Both the position numbers and the translations under genes were made by a program. Below are positions 34,309-43,823 of a stretch of 64,000 nt of DNA, in pieces. Positions within the stretch are counted from its first letter, which is position 1, and the number at the start of each line of letters is the position of its first letter. The stretch spans positions 62,001 to 126,000 of the forward strand of contig NZ_BCNM01000005.1 of the NCBI RefSeq assembly GCF_001514495.1, given 5' to 3'. Under the pieces are notes generated by a model. It saw only the letters and a program-made list of their open reading frames with translations, made no database searches and had not been told where the DNA came from. The DNA comes from Paenibacillus pabuli NBRC 13638 (GTDB lineage: Bacteria; Bacillota; Bacilli; Paenibacillales; Paenibacillaceae).

Positions 34309-36627
34309 CTACAGTTGAATTGTAAGCGAGCTTGTACCCGCTGCTGCCGCAACGACAACACCATTTGTACCGGAAGCTTGGGAACCGCCATCTACGCTGG
34401 ATACACTCTCAATGCCACGCAGCACGAGACTCCATGGTTTGCCTGCACCTTCAGCACGAACTTCCAGAACAGAGCCGTTACGGGATACGTTAACAACCAG
34501 CTCCTGCTCAGCACTTTGGTTTACAACAACCGCTTGAGTCGAGTTACCGTCAGCCAGTTCGAACAAGTGAAGGGACACATGATCCGCAAAGTCATAATCC
34601 GGTTTGCTATCCACAGCACCAACAGCAATCAGGCTGTTTGGCTTAACCATCATTGGCAGTGTTTTGAAGTCATGGTTTTCGCTAACCCAGCGTCCACCTT
34701 CAACTTTGGCACCTGTCAGGTAGTTGGTCCATGTTCCTTCAGGCAGGTAATAACGAACATCACCCTCCTTGTTGAAGATTGGAGCCACCAGAATCGAATC
34801 ACCAAACATGTATTGAGTATCCAGGCTGTACGTAGTCGGATCCTCTGGGAAATCCAGCAGCATCGCGCGCATCATCGGAATACCTTTTACCGTCGACTCC
34901 ACCGCAGAATTGTAAAGGTACGGCATCAGGCTGATTTTAAGTTTGGTAAAGTCACGAACAACGTCCACGGATTCCTCGTCAAACAGCCAAGGCACACGAT
35001 ACGAAGTGCTTCCGTGTAAGCGACTGTGAGAAGATAAAAGCCCGAATTGTACCCAGCGTTTGTATACGTCAGGGGTTGCTGTGCTTTCAAAGCCGCTGAT
35101 ATCATGGCTCCAGAATCCGAAACCGGAAAGTCCAAGCGAGAGGCCGCCACGAAGTGATTCCGCCATGGATTCATACGTAGAAGAGCAGTCTCCGCCCCAG
35201 TGAACCGGGAACTGTTGACCCCCTGCTGTTGCAGAGCGTGCAAACAGGGCAGCTTCGTTTTTGCCAATCTTCTCTTCGAGCAATTCAAATACAGCTTTGT
35301 TATAGAGCTGTGTATAGTAGTTGTGCATTTTAACCGGATCAGAGCCATCGAAGTAGACGACATCTGTCGGAATTCTTTCACCGAAGTCAGTCTTGAAGGA
35401 ATCCACACCTTGATCAAGCAGGACTTCCAGCTTGCTCTTATACCAATTCACAGCATCCGGATTCGTGAAATCAACCAGAGCCATACCTGCTTGCCACATA
35501 TCCCATTGCCATACACTGCCATCCGCTGTTTTCACCAGATAACCGTTCTCCATACCTTCATCGAACAAGTAGGATTTTTCTGCAATGTACGGATTGATCC
35601 AAGCACAGATTTTAAGACCCTTTTCTTTCAGACGTGCAAGCATGCCTTCCGGATCCGGGAACATCGCTTCGTCCCATACGAAATCAGACCATTGATATTC
35701 CTTCATCCAGAAGCAGTCAAAATGGAATACAGAAAGCGGAAGATCACGTTCAGCCATGCCATCTACGAAATGGTTAACCGTTGCTTCATCATAATCCGTT
35801 GTGAATGATGTGGTCAGCCACAGACCAAACGTCCATGCCGGTGGAAGCGCTGGTTTACCTGTTAATTTCGTATAATTATCCAATACATCTTTTGGATTGT
35901 CACCACCGATAATGAAGTATTCCAACGTCTCTCCTTCTACGCTGAACTGCACTTTAGATACATTCTCAGATGCAATCTCGTATGATACGCGTTCAGGATG
36001 GTTTACAAATACGCCATAACCTTTATTGGACAAATAGAACGGAATGTTCTTGTAGGACTGCTCACTGCTTGTACCGCCGTCCTCATTCCAGGTATCTACG
36101 ATTTGGCCATTCTTAACAAACGGTGTGAAGCGCTCACCAAGTCCGTAAACGTATTCACCAATGCCAAGATCAAGCTGCTCGCGGAAGTACGCTTCCTTAC
36201 TCGGACCTGTAATATAACCAGCCGCTCTTTGACCGCTACCTGTAATCCGTTTTCCTTCATACAGGAAGCTGACGTCCCAACCGTTCGTTTTGTCGATTTG
36301 AACTTCCAGTTTGCCGCTTTTCAGAACAGCGCCTTGATCATTTTTCGAGATATCAACTTTCGCATCCTGATGGTTAAGCTCAAATTCAGGCCCTTTTTTC
36401 ACTCCGCCCTTATGGTGATTCAAGGTTACACGAATAACGTTAGGCATAGGGGAGCTGTACGTTGCTTTAAGCAATGTACCGTTCAACGTGTCACCTTTGG
36501 TGCGAATATATTTAGTTGCCGCATATACGGTCAAAGAATCCTCTTTTTGCACAATATCACGAATGTCAGTCGGGTTTTGAATGTGGTACCCTTCACGAGT
36601 CATCCAGAATCCATCAGTAAATTTCAT
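34309..36627 (-). CDS. yicI: Alpha-xylosidase, glycoside hydrolase family 31
   Basis: A 772-residue intracellular GH31 enzyme of the YicI type, which removes alpha-linked xylose from xyloglucan oligosaccharides such as isoprimeverose. The nucleophile is Asp414 in SFKTDFGERIP and the acid/base Asp480 in VHWGGDCSSTYESM; both blocks match E. coli YicI, where the residues are D416 and D482. The N-terminal beta-sandwich (about 1-265) and C-terminal beta domains are complete. The ATG is preceded by GGGGGAAAG. It is divergent from an AraC regulator that probably controls it. Confidence 0.93.
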   Translation of the reverse strand: MKFTDGFWMTREGYHIQNPTDIRDIVQKEDSLTVYAATKYIRTKGDTLNGTLLKATYSSPMPNVIRVTLNHHKGGVKKGPEFELNHQDAKVDISKNDQGAVLKSGKLEVQIDKTNGWDVSFLYEGKRITGSGQRAAGYITGPSKEAYFREQLDLGIGEYVYGLGERFTPFVKNGQIVDTWNEDGGTSSEQSYKNIPFYLSNKGYGVFVNHPERVSYEIASENVSKVQFSVEGETLEYFIIGGDNPKDVLDNYTKLTGKPALPPAWTFGLWLTTSFTTDYDEATVNHFVDGMAERDLPLSVFHFDCFWMKEYQWSDFVWDEAMFPDPEGMLARLKEKGLKICAWINPYIAEKSYLFDEGMENGYLVKTADGSVWQWDMWQAGMALVDFTNPDAVNWYKSKLEVLLDQGVDSFKTDFGERIPTDVVYFDGSDPVKMHNYYTQLYNKAVFELLEEKIGKNEAALFARSATAGGQQFPVHWGGDCSSTYESMAESLRGGLSLGLSGFGFWSHDISGFESTATPDVYKRWVQFGLLSSHSRLHGSTSYRVPWLFDEESVDVVRDFTKLKISLMPYLYNSAVESTVKGIPMMRAMLLDFPEDPTTYSLDTQYMFGDSILVAPIFNKEGDVRYYLPEGTWTNYLTGAKVEGGRWVSENHDFKTLPMMVKPNSLIAVGAVDSKPDYDFADHVSLHLFELADGNSTQAVVVNQSAEQELVVNVSRNGSVLEVRAEGAGKPWSLVLRGIESVSSVDGGSQASGTNGVVVAAAAGTSSLTIQL

Positions 36628-36799
36628 GTTTTCTTTCCCCCTTCGGTTATACTATAATAATATTGACATTAATAACGAATTTCTTCTCATATTTTGACCA
36701 AATATATCACGATTTTGATATTTCTTATCCGATTCTTTATAAACGCCACCAATCTATGGGAACGTTTACATTAATAATGATGCAAAAGGAGAATCTCCT
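36628..36799. promoter_or_regulatory. Divergent yicI/AraC control region with a cre-like site
   Basis: This 172-nt AT-rich region carries the promoters of both genes. A 15-bp sequence at 36756-36770 (ATGGGAACGTTTACA) matches the CcpA cre consensus at 14 of 15 defined or free positions. The five bases just before the AraC start (CTCCT) can pair with the ribosome site AGGAG at 36787-36791 across a three-base loop. Confidence 0.5.
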
Positions 36800-37714
36800 A
36801 TGGAACGTGAACGATTACGGGAAGACCGCATTCACGGCAATGCCATGTATCCCGTCAGTGTGTACCCGGATATTCAACAGTTGAATGGCGACAGCATTCT
36901 GGATTGTCACTGGCACGACGAGATGGAGTTCACCATGGTGACTCAGGGCAGTGCTGTTTTTCAAATCGATATGAATACAGTAGAGGTTCAGGCGGGAGAC
37001 GCTATTTTTATCAATCGGGGTGAGATTCATGCAGGCTATCTGAAGGGTGATGTCCCCTGCGTTTTTTCATCCATTGTATTTCACCCGGAGCTGCTGGGCA
37101 GTCGGACATTTGATGCTGTACAGGAGAAATTCGTGGGCCCGCTTGTACACAAAACGATTCTTCCTCCTTATCATATCCGTGCTGATGAAGCGTGGGGACA
37201 AGAGATTCTTCATCATTTAAAACGAATTTTTGCCAATCATGCCACCGGGGCTGCCACTTGTGAGATGACAACGAAAGCTTACCTCTATTTAATATTTGCA
37301 CAAATGTTTGAACATATGAGACCTGCTCCACTCAAGGGGACCGTTTCGGCAGGCAGCCATGATAAAGTGGAACGCCTCAAATCCGTGCTAAGCTATATTC
37401 ACAAGCGATACCCCGAACCCCTCAAGTTAAAAGAACTGGCAGATGAAGCCAATATGAGCGAAGGACACTTTTGCCGCTTTTTCAAACAGATGGTGCAGAA
37501 AAGTCCGGTCGACTACATTAACTATTATCGCGTTCAGCAGGCCTGTTATCAGCTTGAGAATACCGACCACAAAATTGTAGATATTGCCATGGACGTCGGC
37601 TTCGAGCATTTGAGCTACTTCATTACAACGTTCAAGAAACACAAAAATACGACCCCCTCCCGATATCGCAAAATGTTTTATGAAAATGTGGAGATGGAAC
37701 CTGCGCTAATCTAG
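36800..37714 (+). CDS. AraC-family regulator, cupin-type sensor domain
   Basis: A 304-residue regulator. The N-terminal cupin domain (about 30-160) begins with HWHDEMEFTMVTQGSAVFQI and has the INRGEIHAG strand, typical of sugar-sensing AraC proteins. Two helix-turn-helix units lie at about 200-298, with the second-HTH signature DIAMDVGFEHLSYFITTFKK and TPSRYRKMF. It is divergent from the alpha-xylosidase gene, so it is the probable activator responding to a xylose-containing sugar. The ribosome site AAGGAG precedes the ATG and can be masked by a small hairpin. Confidence 0.88.
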   Translation: MERERLREDRIHGNAMYPVSVYPDIQQLNGDSILDCHWHDEMEFTMVTQGSAVFQIDMNTVEVQAGDAIFINRGEIHAGYLKGDVPCVFSSIVFHPELLGSRTFDAVQEKFVGPLVHKTILPPYHIRADEAWGQEILHHLKRIFANHATGAATCEMTTKAYLYLIFAQMFEHMRPAPLKGTVSAGSHDKVERLKSVLSYIHKRYPEPLKLKELADEANMSEGHFCRFFKQMVQKSPVDYINYYRVQQACYQLENTDHKIVDIAMDVGFEHLSYFITTFKKHKNTTPSRYRKMFYENVEMEPALI

Positions 37715-37790
37715 TCATAAACGTTATGAAGCTGCCGGAAACGCTTTGGTGACGACTGTTCACTGCTTTTCACATGTGGATCTCATAAAC

Positions 37791-37868
37791 AAAAGGTGCC
37801 ACTGATCGTCTGAAGCGCGGCTTGTCCACTTGACAGGTCACACTTCAGTCGGCAGTAAGCACCTTTTT
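37791..37868. terminator. Bidirectional terminator between AraC and the TIM-barrel gene
   Basis: AAAAGGTGC/GCACCTTTTT ends a long stem that also pairs CTGAAG with CTTCAG. T- and A-runs flank both sides, and the flanking genes converge here. Confidence 0.75.
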
Positions 37869-37888
37869 ATCATTCTGATGGATGGAAT

Positions 37889-38809
37889 TTAATTCTTCAA
37901 CAGCTCCCAGGAGCTGTACTCATGGACCGAAAAACCGTTAAACGACGAATGTGTACTCGCCATTTTCTCAACCAATTGGAGCTGTGTTTCCATATACGCT
38001 GTACCTTCTTCATAAAAGGTGATAAAGTCACCTTCCTTGCTCTGCTTGGTTTCCACGGCAATGGATACCGTTTTGCCAAGAAGTGCTGCTTCCGCAAGCT
38101 CATCCTTCGCTACATTATAGATCGCTGCAGCCGTATCCCGATACGCCATAATGGTGATTGAATCGAACTTGCGAATCATCCAGCTGCTTACATTCATCGT
38201 TGAACCCGGAATTTTGTAACCATCCAGCCAGAAGGGCAGGTCTGCAGCTACAGGCATTTTCATCCAAGCGGCCCGATCGACAATGTATTGAACGTTCCCC
38301 TGCCACTGTGTAATCACACTGGCCTGATTGGTTTTCCACTCTGGATGGACATGAGGTTCAATATCCAGATGAATGCCAGCAAATTTCTCATTGGGCTCTA
38401 CTTGATTTTGATACGTTTCAACCCAGTCCAGAAAATCGGCAATTTGCTGCCGACTCTCGGTCAATCCCCAGGCAGGTCTGCCATCCATGACGTCCACGGC
38501 AATATTTTTCTCTCTGGCTTGACGAATGAAAGATGTATAGTACGGAAGCTTTACATCCCGATTCATTTGTAGGTAGATCGTATTGATATTGTTCGTTGTG
38601 GCAAACTTCAGCACTAGCTGAGGGTTATTTTGAATCTGTGTGGTATCCCATACCCAGGTTGCTCTTACCGATCCCTGAACCGTTCCATGGATGGTTTCAT
38701 AACTGTCGACTGAGCCAAGTGCAGTGGCTTTGCAAGTATAAGCATTACTCGTAAACAGCATGAAACAACCAATTAACAAAACTAAATATTGACCCCTTTT
38801 GCTTTTCAT
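37889..38809 (-). CDS. Secreted TIM-barrel protein of unknown function
   Basis: A 306-residue secreted protein. A signal peptide (basic start, hydrophobic residues 8-22, likely cut near residue 25-30) precedes what looks like a single TIM barrel. Strand-like blocks such as TWVWDTTQI, NTIYLQMNRDV, IAVDVMDGRPAWG, FAGIHLDIEPH and ITIMAYRD appear in order, and the acidic strand-4 end HLDIEPH resembles the active-site strand of GH18-like or related glycosidases. I do not recognise the family. It stands alone, with a ribosome site GGGAG before the ATG. Confidence 0.65.
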   Translation of the reverse strand: MKSKRGQYLVLLIGCFMLFTSNAYTCKATALGSVDSYETIHGTVQGSVRATWVWDTTQIQNNPQLVLKFATTNNINTIYLQMNRDVKLPYYTSFIRQAREKNIAVDVMDGRPAWGLTESRQQIADFLDWVETYQNQVEPNEKFAGIHLDIEPHVHPEWKTNQASVITQWQGNVQYIVDRAAWMKMPVAADLPFWLDGYKIPGSTMNVSSWMIRKFDSITIMAYRDTAAAIYNVAKDELAEAALLGKTVSIAVETKQSKEGDFITFYEEGTAYMETQLQLVEKMASTHSSFNGFSVHEYSSWELLKN

Positions 38810-39198
38810 ATTTATACACTCCCTTAGATGTTATGCAGCTCTGACGTGCAAATCCCGATGAAAATCTGTCGTTTTATATTCATTCAAAGGTATTGATTCG
38901 AAGTACGACTATTTACATTGCTTCTATATGCAACATCATCTCTTAGACTCACGACGAAAGAATCATATAATATTATTTCGGGTATACACACTTCTGTATT
39001 TATAGTTCTTAAGACTCATTTATAGAAAATATTATCATTTACGCTTTATTTCCCCCTTTCTTGAGTCATTCATTACATATGAATAATAAACGACCGAAGA
39101 CCTAGTAAGCGCTTTCTGTCCAAACACAAAAAAAGGCCGCTCTAAGGCGACCTTCATTTTCCTCCCCATTTCAAGGACAAATGGATGTGGATTATTCG
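38810..39198. other. Intergenic region between the adenine deaminase and the TIM-barrel gene
   Basis: This 389-nt stretch is AT-rich. It contains the adenine deaminase terminator near its right end and a cre-like 15-mer at 39103-39117 with one mismatch to the CcpA consensus. The promoter of the TIM-barrel gene must lie here, but I cannot pick a convincing -35/-10 pair. No further gene is seen. Confidence 0.5.
39127..39154 (-). terminator. Intrinsic terminator after adenine deaminase
   Basis: AAGGTCGC/GCGGCCTT on the minus strand is followed by T7, 45 nt after the stop codon. Confidence 0.75.
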
Positions 39199-41055
39199 TT
39201 AGTTCCCGGCTGGTGCAGCCGGTGTATTCTCCACCATCTCATCAAACAGAGATACCAGCTCAATGCCTTCTGCCGAAATGCGTACCAAGCCTTTATCAGA
39301 CAAGCGCAATTCCGGAATAACAACAAGCGCCAGCAGAGACAGCGTCATAAATGCGTTATTTAACGTACAGCCAGCAGACTGTAACGCTTCACTTATAGCT
39401 GCAGATTGAGCTGCTACTACTTCAAAAGATTCCGTGGACATCAGGCCTGCAATGCGCAGCGGGAATTCGGTCACACTAGAGGCAGTCACGACGGCTACGC
39501 CTCCCTGCATCCCAATGACCCGGTTGCCCGCCTCAGCCATCAATGCGTCATCATTACCGATAATGAGCAGATTGTGGCTGTCATGCGCAACGGTCATGGC
39601 AATGGCCGCAGGACATGTAAAACCAATGCCTCCTACAAGAGCAACAGCACGATTTCCCGTTTGTTTGTGACGCTCCAGCACCGCAATTTTGCAGATTTCA
39701 CCAGAAGCCGGAATGACGACATTACCATGTTCCACCGTGACATTAACATGCTTTTCCTTCGTATCCACATGATTCTCCGTCACATGAATGACTTTCGCTC
39801 CAATGGTACCTTCGGTAATCGGTGCAGACAGATTCATGTCCTTCGGCTGGATATTGGCCGCAAGTTTCACTGTGTTCAGCGCTTCTTCCGGATAAGTGAA
39901 GCTATCCCATACCGCTGTCATTTTGCCGTTCTCTGCCACAACATGCCCCGCGGCAATCGTCATCCCTACACGGACATCCGCCAAGCGTCCATCCAGCAAA
40001 ATAATGTCAGCGATATTCCCCGGGATCACGGCACCAACGTCACGGGCTACGCCGAAGCGTTCAGCGGTATTGATGGTTGCCATCTGGAAAGCCGTGACCG
40101 GCTTTACCCCTTGCGAAATAGCCAATCGAACGACAAAATCCATATGACCTTCTTTAAGCAATGACTCGGAACTCCGATCATCGGTCACCAGCATCATGCG
40201 GCGAGTATCCAGACCAAGCTCTGTGCAGGCTTTGATCGTTTCCGCAACGTCATGCCATGCTGAGCCCTGACGCATTTTGGCATACATGCCAAGCCGCAGA
40301 CGTTCCACCACATCTTCCTTCGTAACACATTCATGATCCCCCGTAACGCCACTTGCTGCATAGACTGGCAGGCGCCAGTCATCCGCTGCCCAAGTAAAGT
40401 GACCATCTGCCACCTTGCCTGCCCGCAGCGTTGCCTGAATCTCACCGATCATCGTCTCGTCACCGTACACCACCCCAGGAAAGTTCATCACTTCACCAAG
40501 ACCAATCATATCCGGTCCCCAGGATAGAGCTTCCGCCACTTCTTCAGGTCCAATATACGCGCCTGTTGTTTCCAGTCCAGGGTGTGTGGACGGAACACAG
40601 GAGGCCACCTGCATATAGGCAGCCATGGGTGTCGTCCGAGCTTCATCCAGCATCAACCGCAGACCTTTCAGTCCAAGCACATTGGAGATCTCATGCGGGT
40701 CAAAGAAACCACCGGTCGTCCCGGAAGGCAGTACGGCTCTTGCAAACTCCGTTACTTTCATTTGAGTACTTTCAATGTGACAGTGCCCATCCAGCAATCC
40801 AGGAGCAATGTATTTGCCTTCAGCCTCAATGATGCGTGTATGTTCTCCGATCGTATGGCTTACATCTTTGCCTACATATGCAATCCGGGCTCCCTGTACC
40901 GCTACGGACATCCCCGGCAAAATCTCTCCCGAAATTACATTAACCAGCGTTCCACCCCGAATGACCAATGTCGCAGGCAAGTCTCCCCGTGCTGTTGCTA
41001 CCAAATCCGGTACACAATCCGCCATTAACGGGCGTTCAAAAGATGGTGTGTTCAT
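39199..41055 (-). CDS. ade: Adenine deaminase
   Basis: A 618-residue amidohydrolase that deaminates adenine to hypoxanthine in purine salvage. The barrel metal-site motif is APGLLDGHCHIESTQ near residue 90, followed by the family's GFFDPHEISNVLG and GLGEVMNFPGV blocks, the catalytic DHECVTKEDV region and the MLVTDDRSS block with the metal Asp. A C-terminal adenine-deaminase-specific domain (about 430-605) is complete. The ATG at 41055 is chosen because GGAGG precedes it; the longer frame adds eleven residues with no ribosome site. It is monocistronic with promoter 41106-41134. Confidence 0.93.
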   Translation of the reverse strand: MNTPSFERPLMADCVPDLVATARGDLPATLVIRGGTLVNVISGEILPGMSVAVQGARIAYVGKDVSHTIGEHTRIIEAEGKYIAPGLLDGHCHIESTQMKVTEFARAVLPSGTTGGFFDPHEISNVLGLKGLRLMLDEARTTPMAAYMQVASCVPSTHPGLETTGAYIGPEEVAEALSWGPDMIGLGEVMNFPGVVYGDETMIGEIQATLRAGKVADGHFTWAADDWRLPVYAASGVTGDHECVTKEDVVERLRLGMYAKMRQGSAWHDVAETIKACTELGLDTRRMMLVTDDRSSESLLKEGHMDFVVRLAISQGVKPVTAFQMATINTAERFGVARDVGAVIPGNIADIILLDGRLADVRVGMTIAAGHVVAENGKMTAVWDSFTYPEEALNTVKLAANIQPKDMNLSAPITEGTIGAKVIHVTENHVDTKEKHVNVTVEHGNVVIPASGEICKIAVLERHKQTGNRAVALVGGIGFTCPAAIAMTVAHDSHNLLIIGNDDALMAEAGNRVIGMQGGVAVVTASSVTEFPLRIAGLMSTESFEVVAAQSAAISEALQSAGCTLNNAFMTLSLLALVVIPELRLSDKGLVRISAEGIELVSLFDEMVENTPAAPAGN

Positions 41056-41105
41056 GCTGCTGCCTCCTTCATGAAATAAACGATCCAAAAAAATAGATTG
41101 CTACG

Positions 41106-41134
41106 ATTATATGAGTACCAACTCGAAGTGTAAA
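41106..41134 (-). promoter_or_regulatory. Adenine deaminase promoter
   Basis: On the minus strand TTTACA and a perfect TATAAT are separated by exactly 17 nt, 51 nt upstream of the start codon. The short untranslated leader leaves no room for a purine riboswitch. Confidence 0.7.
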
Positions 41135-41310
41135 GTAAATTCACATCTATTGTGCATCAACACAAAATAAGATTCCAATTTTAGCTGCAGAACCCAAATC
41201 ATTCAATTTAATGACGTAAACTGTTATCTATTTCATTCCTATTTCACTTCTATTTCAATCCACTTTCTCTATTCTTCTCCGAACAAGTATTTCACAATAC
41301 CACAATATAC

Positions 41311-41349
41311 AGAAAGACTCCCGTCCCTACGAACGGAAGCCTTCTTTCT
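41311..41349 (-). terminator. Probable terminator of helD
   Basis: A stem of about 13 bp with two G-U pairs (41311-41324 with 41333-41349) lies 15 nt after the helicase stop. The T-tail is imperfect. Confidence 0.55.
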
Positions 41350-41364
41350 TTGGTAAAGATGCTA

Positions 41365-43740
41365 TTAATCGGCTTGGGAGGCAGACACCTTGCCCATGTC
41401 ATATAATTCTTCGGACTGGGATGTAATGAACGGGCTTGGTTTACCCAGGCAGTACACGTGCAGCAAATGCATGGCTCGAGTACATGCCGTGTAAAACAGC
41501 TTACGTTCATGTTCCTGGGCGTATTGTTCTGCAGAGCCATCGTAGATCAGAACCGCATCAAACTCCACACCTTTAGCCAGGTAAGCAGGGATGATATGCA
41601 CACCACGTTCAAAGGCCAGTGTTGTTTTTTTGATCAACTTCGGTGCGGCAGGCAGTACTTCACTTAACGCTTCATGTACATCCTTGCTCTCTTCCGCCGT
41701 CTTGCAGATCACCGCAACCGATTCGTACCCTTCCTGAATCAGATGGCGGAGATCGGATGTAATGACGTGCAAATGCTCCTGTACCTTGGAAGAAACCATC
41801 ACTTTCGGCTTCTCCCCGCTCCGGTTAAATGGAACGATCTCATCTCCACCGGGAACCATTCCCCGGGTAAACTCCACAATCTCCTGTGTTGAACGATAAC
41901 TTCTCGTCAGTTCAATCAGTTCTGTATTTTCCGGTCCATACAGGTTAGTCAGAGGCCCCGTACCACTCAATACCGAGGAATGTGCATAGATGGCCTGATT
42001 GAAATCTCCGAGTGCCGTCATCTTAGCTCTCGGGAACAATCTTTTCATAAAAGCCAGCTGAAAAGCAGAGTAATCCTGAGCCTCATCAATGATCACATGA
42101 CGGATGTTGGAGTTAATATGGAAACCGAGCAGCAACTCGCGCAAATACAAATAAGGTGTGATATCCTCATACGCCAACTCCTGTGCTTTCAACCTGTGAA
42201 GAGTCATATCCCCGATCTCTTCCCAGTATGGAGGCAGCGCTTCATCTCCCAATAGGCGAATCATCTGAGCCCGGTCGTTGAATAAATGCGCGTACAGCTG
42301 ACGAACATCGACAAAACGCAAGGATTTGATCCATTTACGCAAAGGCTTGAGCCGATCACTCACAACCATACGGGCGAGTATTTCCCTTTCCTGCTGGAAA
42401 TCGTCGAACGTATCCGACTTTCCTTTTTGCTTTCGCTTCAGACGCTGATAAGCACGTTGCAGATCCTCAGGCTCCATCAGGTCCAGTTGTTGATCTACCC
42501 AAGGAGCCTCTAGTTCCCCTTTACCGAACGCAGATAACTCTTTGAGCATCCAGTCCCGTAAGATTTCCAGACGATTCACCAGCTTAACGGAGGACTCAAA
42601 ACTGTAAAATTTCTCGGCCATGGCCTCTGCCGTGACAACAGCCCGCCCCTGGAATCGAACAGGCTTGAACTTCATGCCTTCGGTCAGCATGCTGTCCTTG
42701 TATCGTGTAATGACCTTGAGGAAGGAGTCAGACGACTTGAATCGAATGCCGGACATACGTGCTTCGTACTGAGGATCTTCTGTTCCGGTGAGCACATATT
42801 CAAGTTGAATGAATGGATCTTCCAGCTGATATTCACGTCCCAGACGGCGTTCCAGATACTCCTGAAACGTCGTTTGCAGCATATTTTCCTCACCAAGTTC
42901 AGGCAGAACGGTGGAAACATAACTGTTGAACATCGGGTTTGGCGAAAAAAGGACCATCTGATCCGCTTGCAGATGCTCGCGGTATTTATAGAGAAGATAC
43001 GCCACACGCTGAAGTGCAGCGGATGTTTTGCCACTGCCCGCAGCTCCCTGTACGATCAGCATGCGAGTCCGGTCATTACGGATAATCCGGTTTTGCTCCT
43101 TTTGGATTGTCGCCACAATGCTTTTCATCTGTGCATCCGAGGTCCGGCTGAGGACGGCCTGCAGCAGCTCATCCCCAATCGTAACTCCGGTGTCAAACAT
43201 AAAGCGGATACGTCCATCCCGAATAACAAACTGCCGCTTCATCTCAATATCACCGCTAATCTCACCACTCGGTGTCTGATACGCGACCGGACCTGGCGCA
43301 CCATCGTAATACAGGTTCGATATCGGTGCACGCCAGTCATAAACAAGGAAGGATTCCTCCTTCTCATCCAGCAATGATGCGATCCCCAGATAGATTCGTT
43401 CTGCATTCGGATAGCCATTTTCCTTAAAATCAATGCGTCCAAAATACGGTGAATGATGCAGCCGTTTCATTTTGTCCAGTGCTGCTGCCGTATTCAAATG
43501 ACTGCGCTCCCGGTCCGATAGAACCTGTGATTGCTGCCGCATGCTGGTAGAGGTCTCACCCACATCATCCGCTTCGCTGAAGTTCATGGTGACTTCGTCC
43601 CAAAAGTCTTTTCTCATCCCTACAACTTCGTCCCTGAAGGAACCTACCTCTTTTTCCAGGATGTGGATTTTCCGATCAATCTGTTCTGTTACAATGTTGA
43701 CCCGCTGCTGCTCCTCGCTCCATTGCTGGTCTGTACTCAT
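41365..43740 (-). CDS. helD: HelD-type RNA polymerase-recycling helicase
   Basis: A 791-residue superfamily 1 helicase-like ATPase. The N-terminal arm (about 1-100) is a charged coiled coil that in HelD enters the RNA polymerase secondary channel. Walker A is VQGAAGSGKTSAALQR near residue 230, motif II is HVIIDEAQDYSAFQ, motif III is ALGDFNQAIY, and motifs V/VI are FDAVLIYDG and FYTACTRAMHLLHV. The 791-residue length and single split ATPase fit B. subtilis HelD (YvgS), which releases stalled RNA polymerase from DNA. It is monocistronic and divergent from a small plus-strand transcription unit. Confidence 0.9.
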   Translation of the reverse strand: MSTDQQWSEEQQRVNIVTEQIDRKIHILEKEVGSFRDEVVGMRKDFWDEVTMNFSEADDVGETSTSMRQQSQVLSDRERSHLNTAAALDKMKRLHHSPYFGRIDFKENGYPNAERIYLGIASLLDEKEESFLVYDWRAPISNLYYDGAPGPVAYQTPSGEISGDIEMKRQFVIRDGRIRFMFDTGVTIGDELLQAVLSRTSDAQMKSIVATIQKEQNRIIRNDRTRMLIVQGAAGSGKTSAALQRVAYLLYKYREHLQADQMVLFSPNPMFNSYVSTVLPELGEENMLQTTFQEYLERRLGREYQLEDPFIQLEYVLTGTEDPQYEARMSGIRFKSSDSFLKVITRYKDSMLTEGMKFKPVRFQGRAVVTAEAMAEKFYSFESSVKLVNRLEILRDWMLKELSAFGKGELEAPWVDQQLDLMEPEDLQRAYQRLKRKQKGKSDTFDDFQQEREILARMVVSDRLKPLRKWIKSLRFVDVRQLYAHLFNDRAQMIRLLGDEALPPYWEEIGDMTLHRLKAQELAYEDITPYLYLRELLLGFHINSNIRHVIIDEAQDYSAFQLAFMKRLFPRAKMTALGDFNQAIYAHSSVLSGTGPLTNLYGPENTELIELTRSYRSTQEIVEFTRGMVPGGDEIVPFNRSGEKPKVMVSSKVQEHLHVITSDLRHLIQEGYESVAVICKTAEESKDVHEALSEVLPAAPKLIKKTTLAFERGVHIIPAYLAKGVEFDAVLIYDGSAEQYAQEHERKLFYTACTRAMHLLHVYCLGKPSPFITSQSEELYDMGKVSASQAD

Positions 43741-43787
43741 ATGTTAATACGCCCCTCTTTCCCCGGATTGTGTCCTCAAAAGCCCAT

Positions 43788-43817
43788 TTGACAAGCCCGA
43801 AAAGGCTATGGTATAAT
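43788..43817 (+). promoter_or_regulatory. Consensus sigma-A promoter with no protein-coding gene downstream
   Basis: Perfect TTGACA (43788-43793) and perfect TATAAT (43812-43817) are separated by 18 nt on the plus strand, upstream of helD and pointing away from it. It is one of the best-matching promoters in the window. Confidence 0.75.
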
Positions 43818-43823
43818 TAATTA

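Noticed and set aside
41089..41120. Purine riboswitch before adenine deaminase, suggested by TCATATAATC on the minus strand
   Set aside because: The match is the -10 box of the promoter; the rest of the purine aptamer is missing and the leader is too short.
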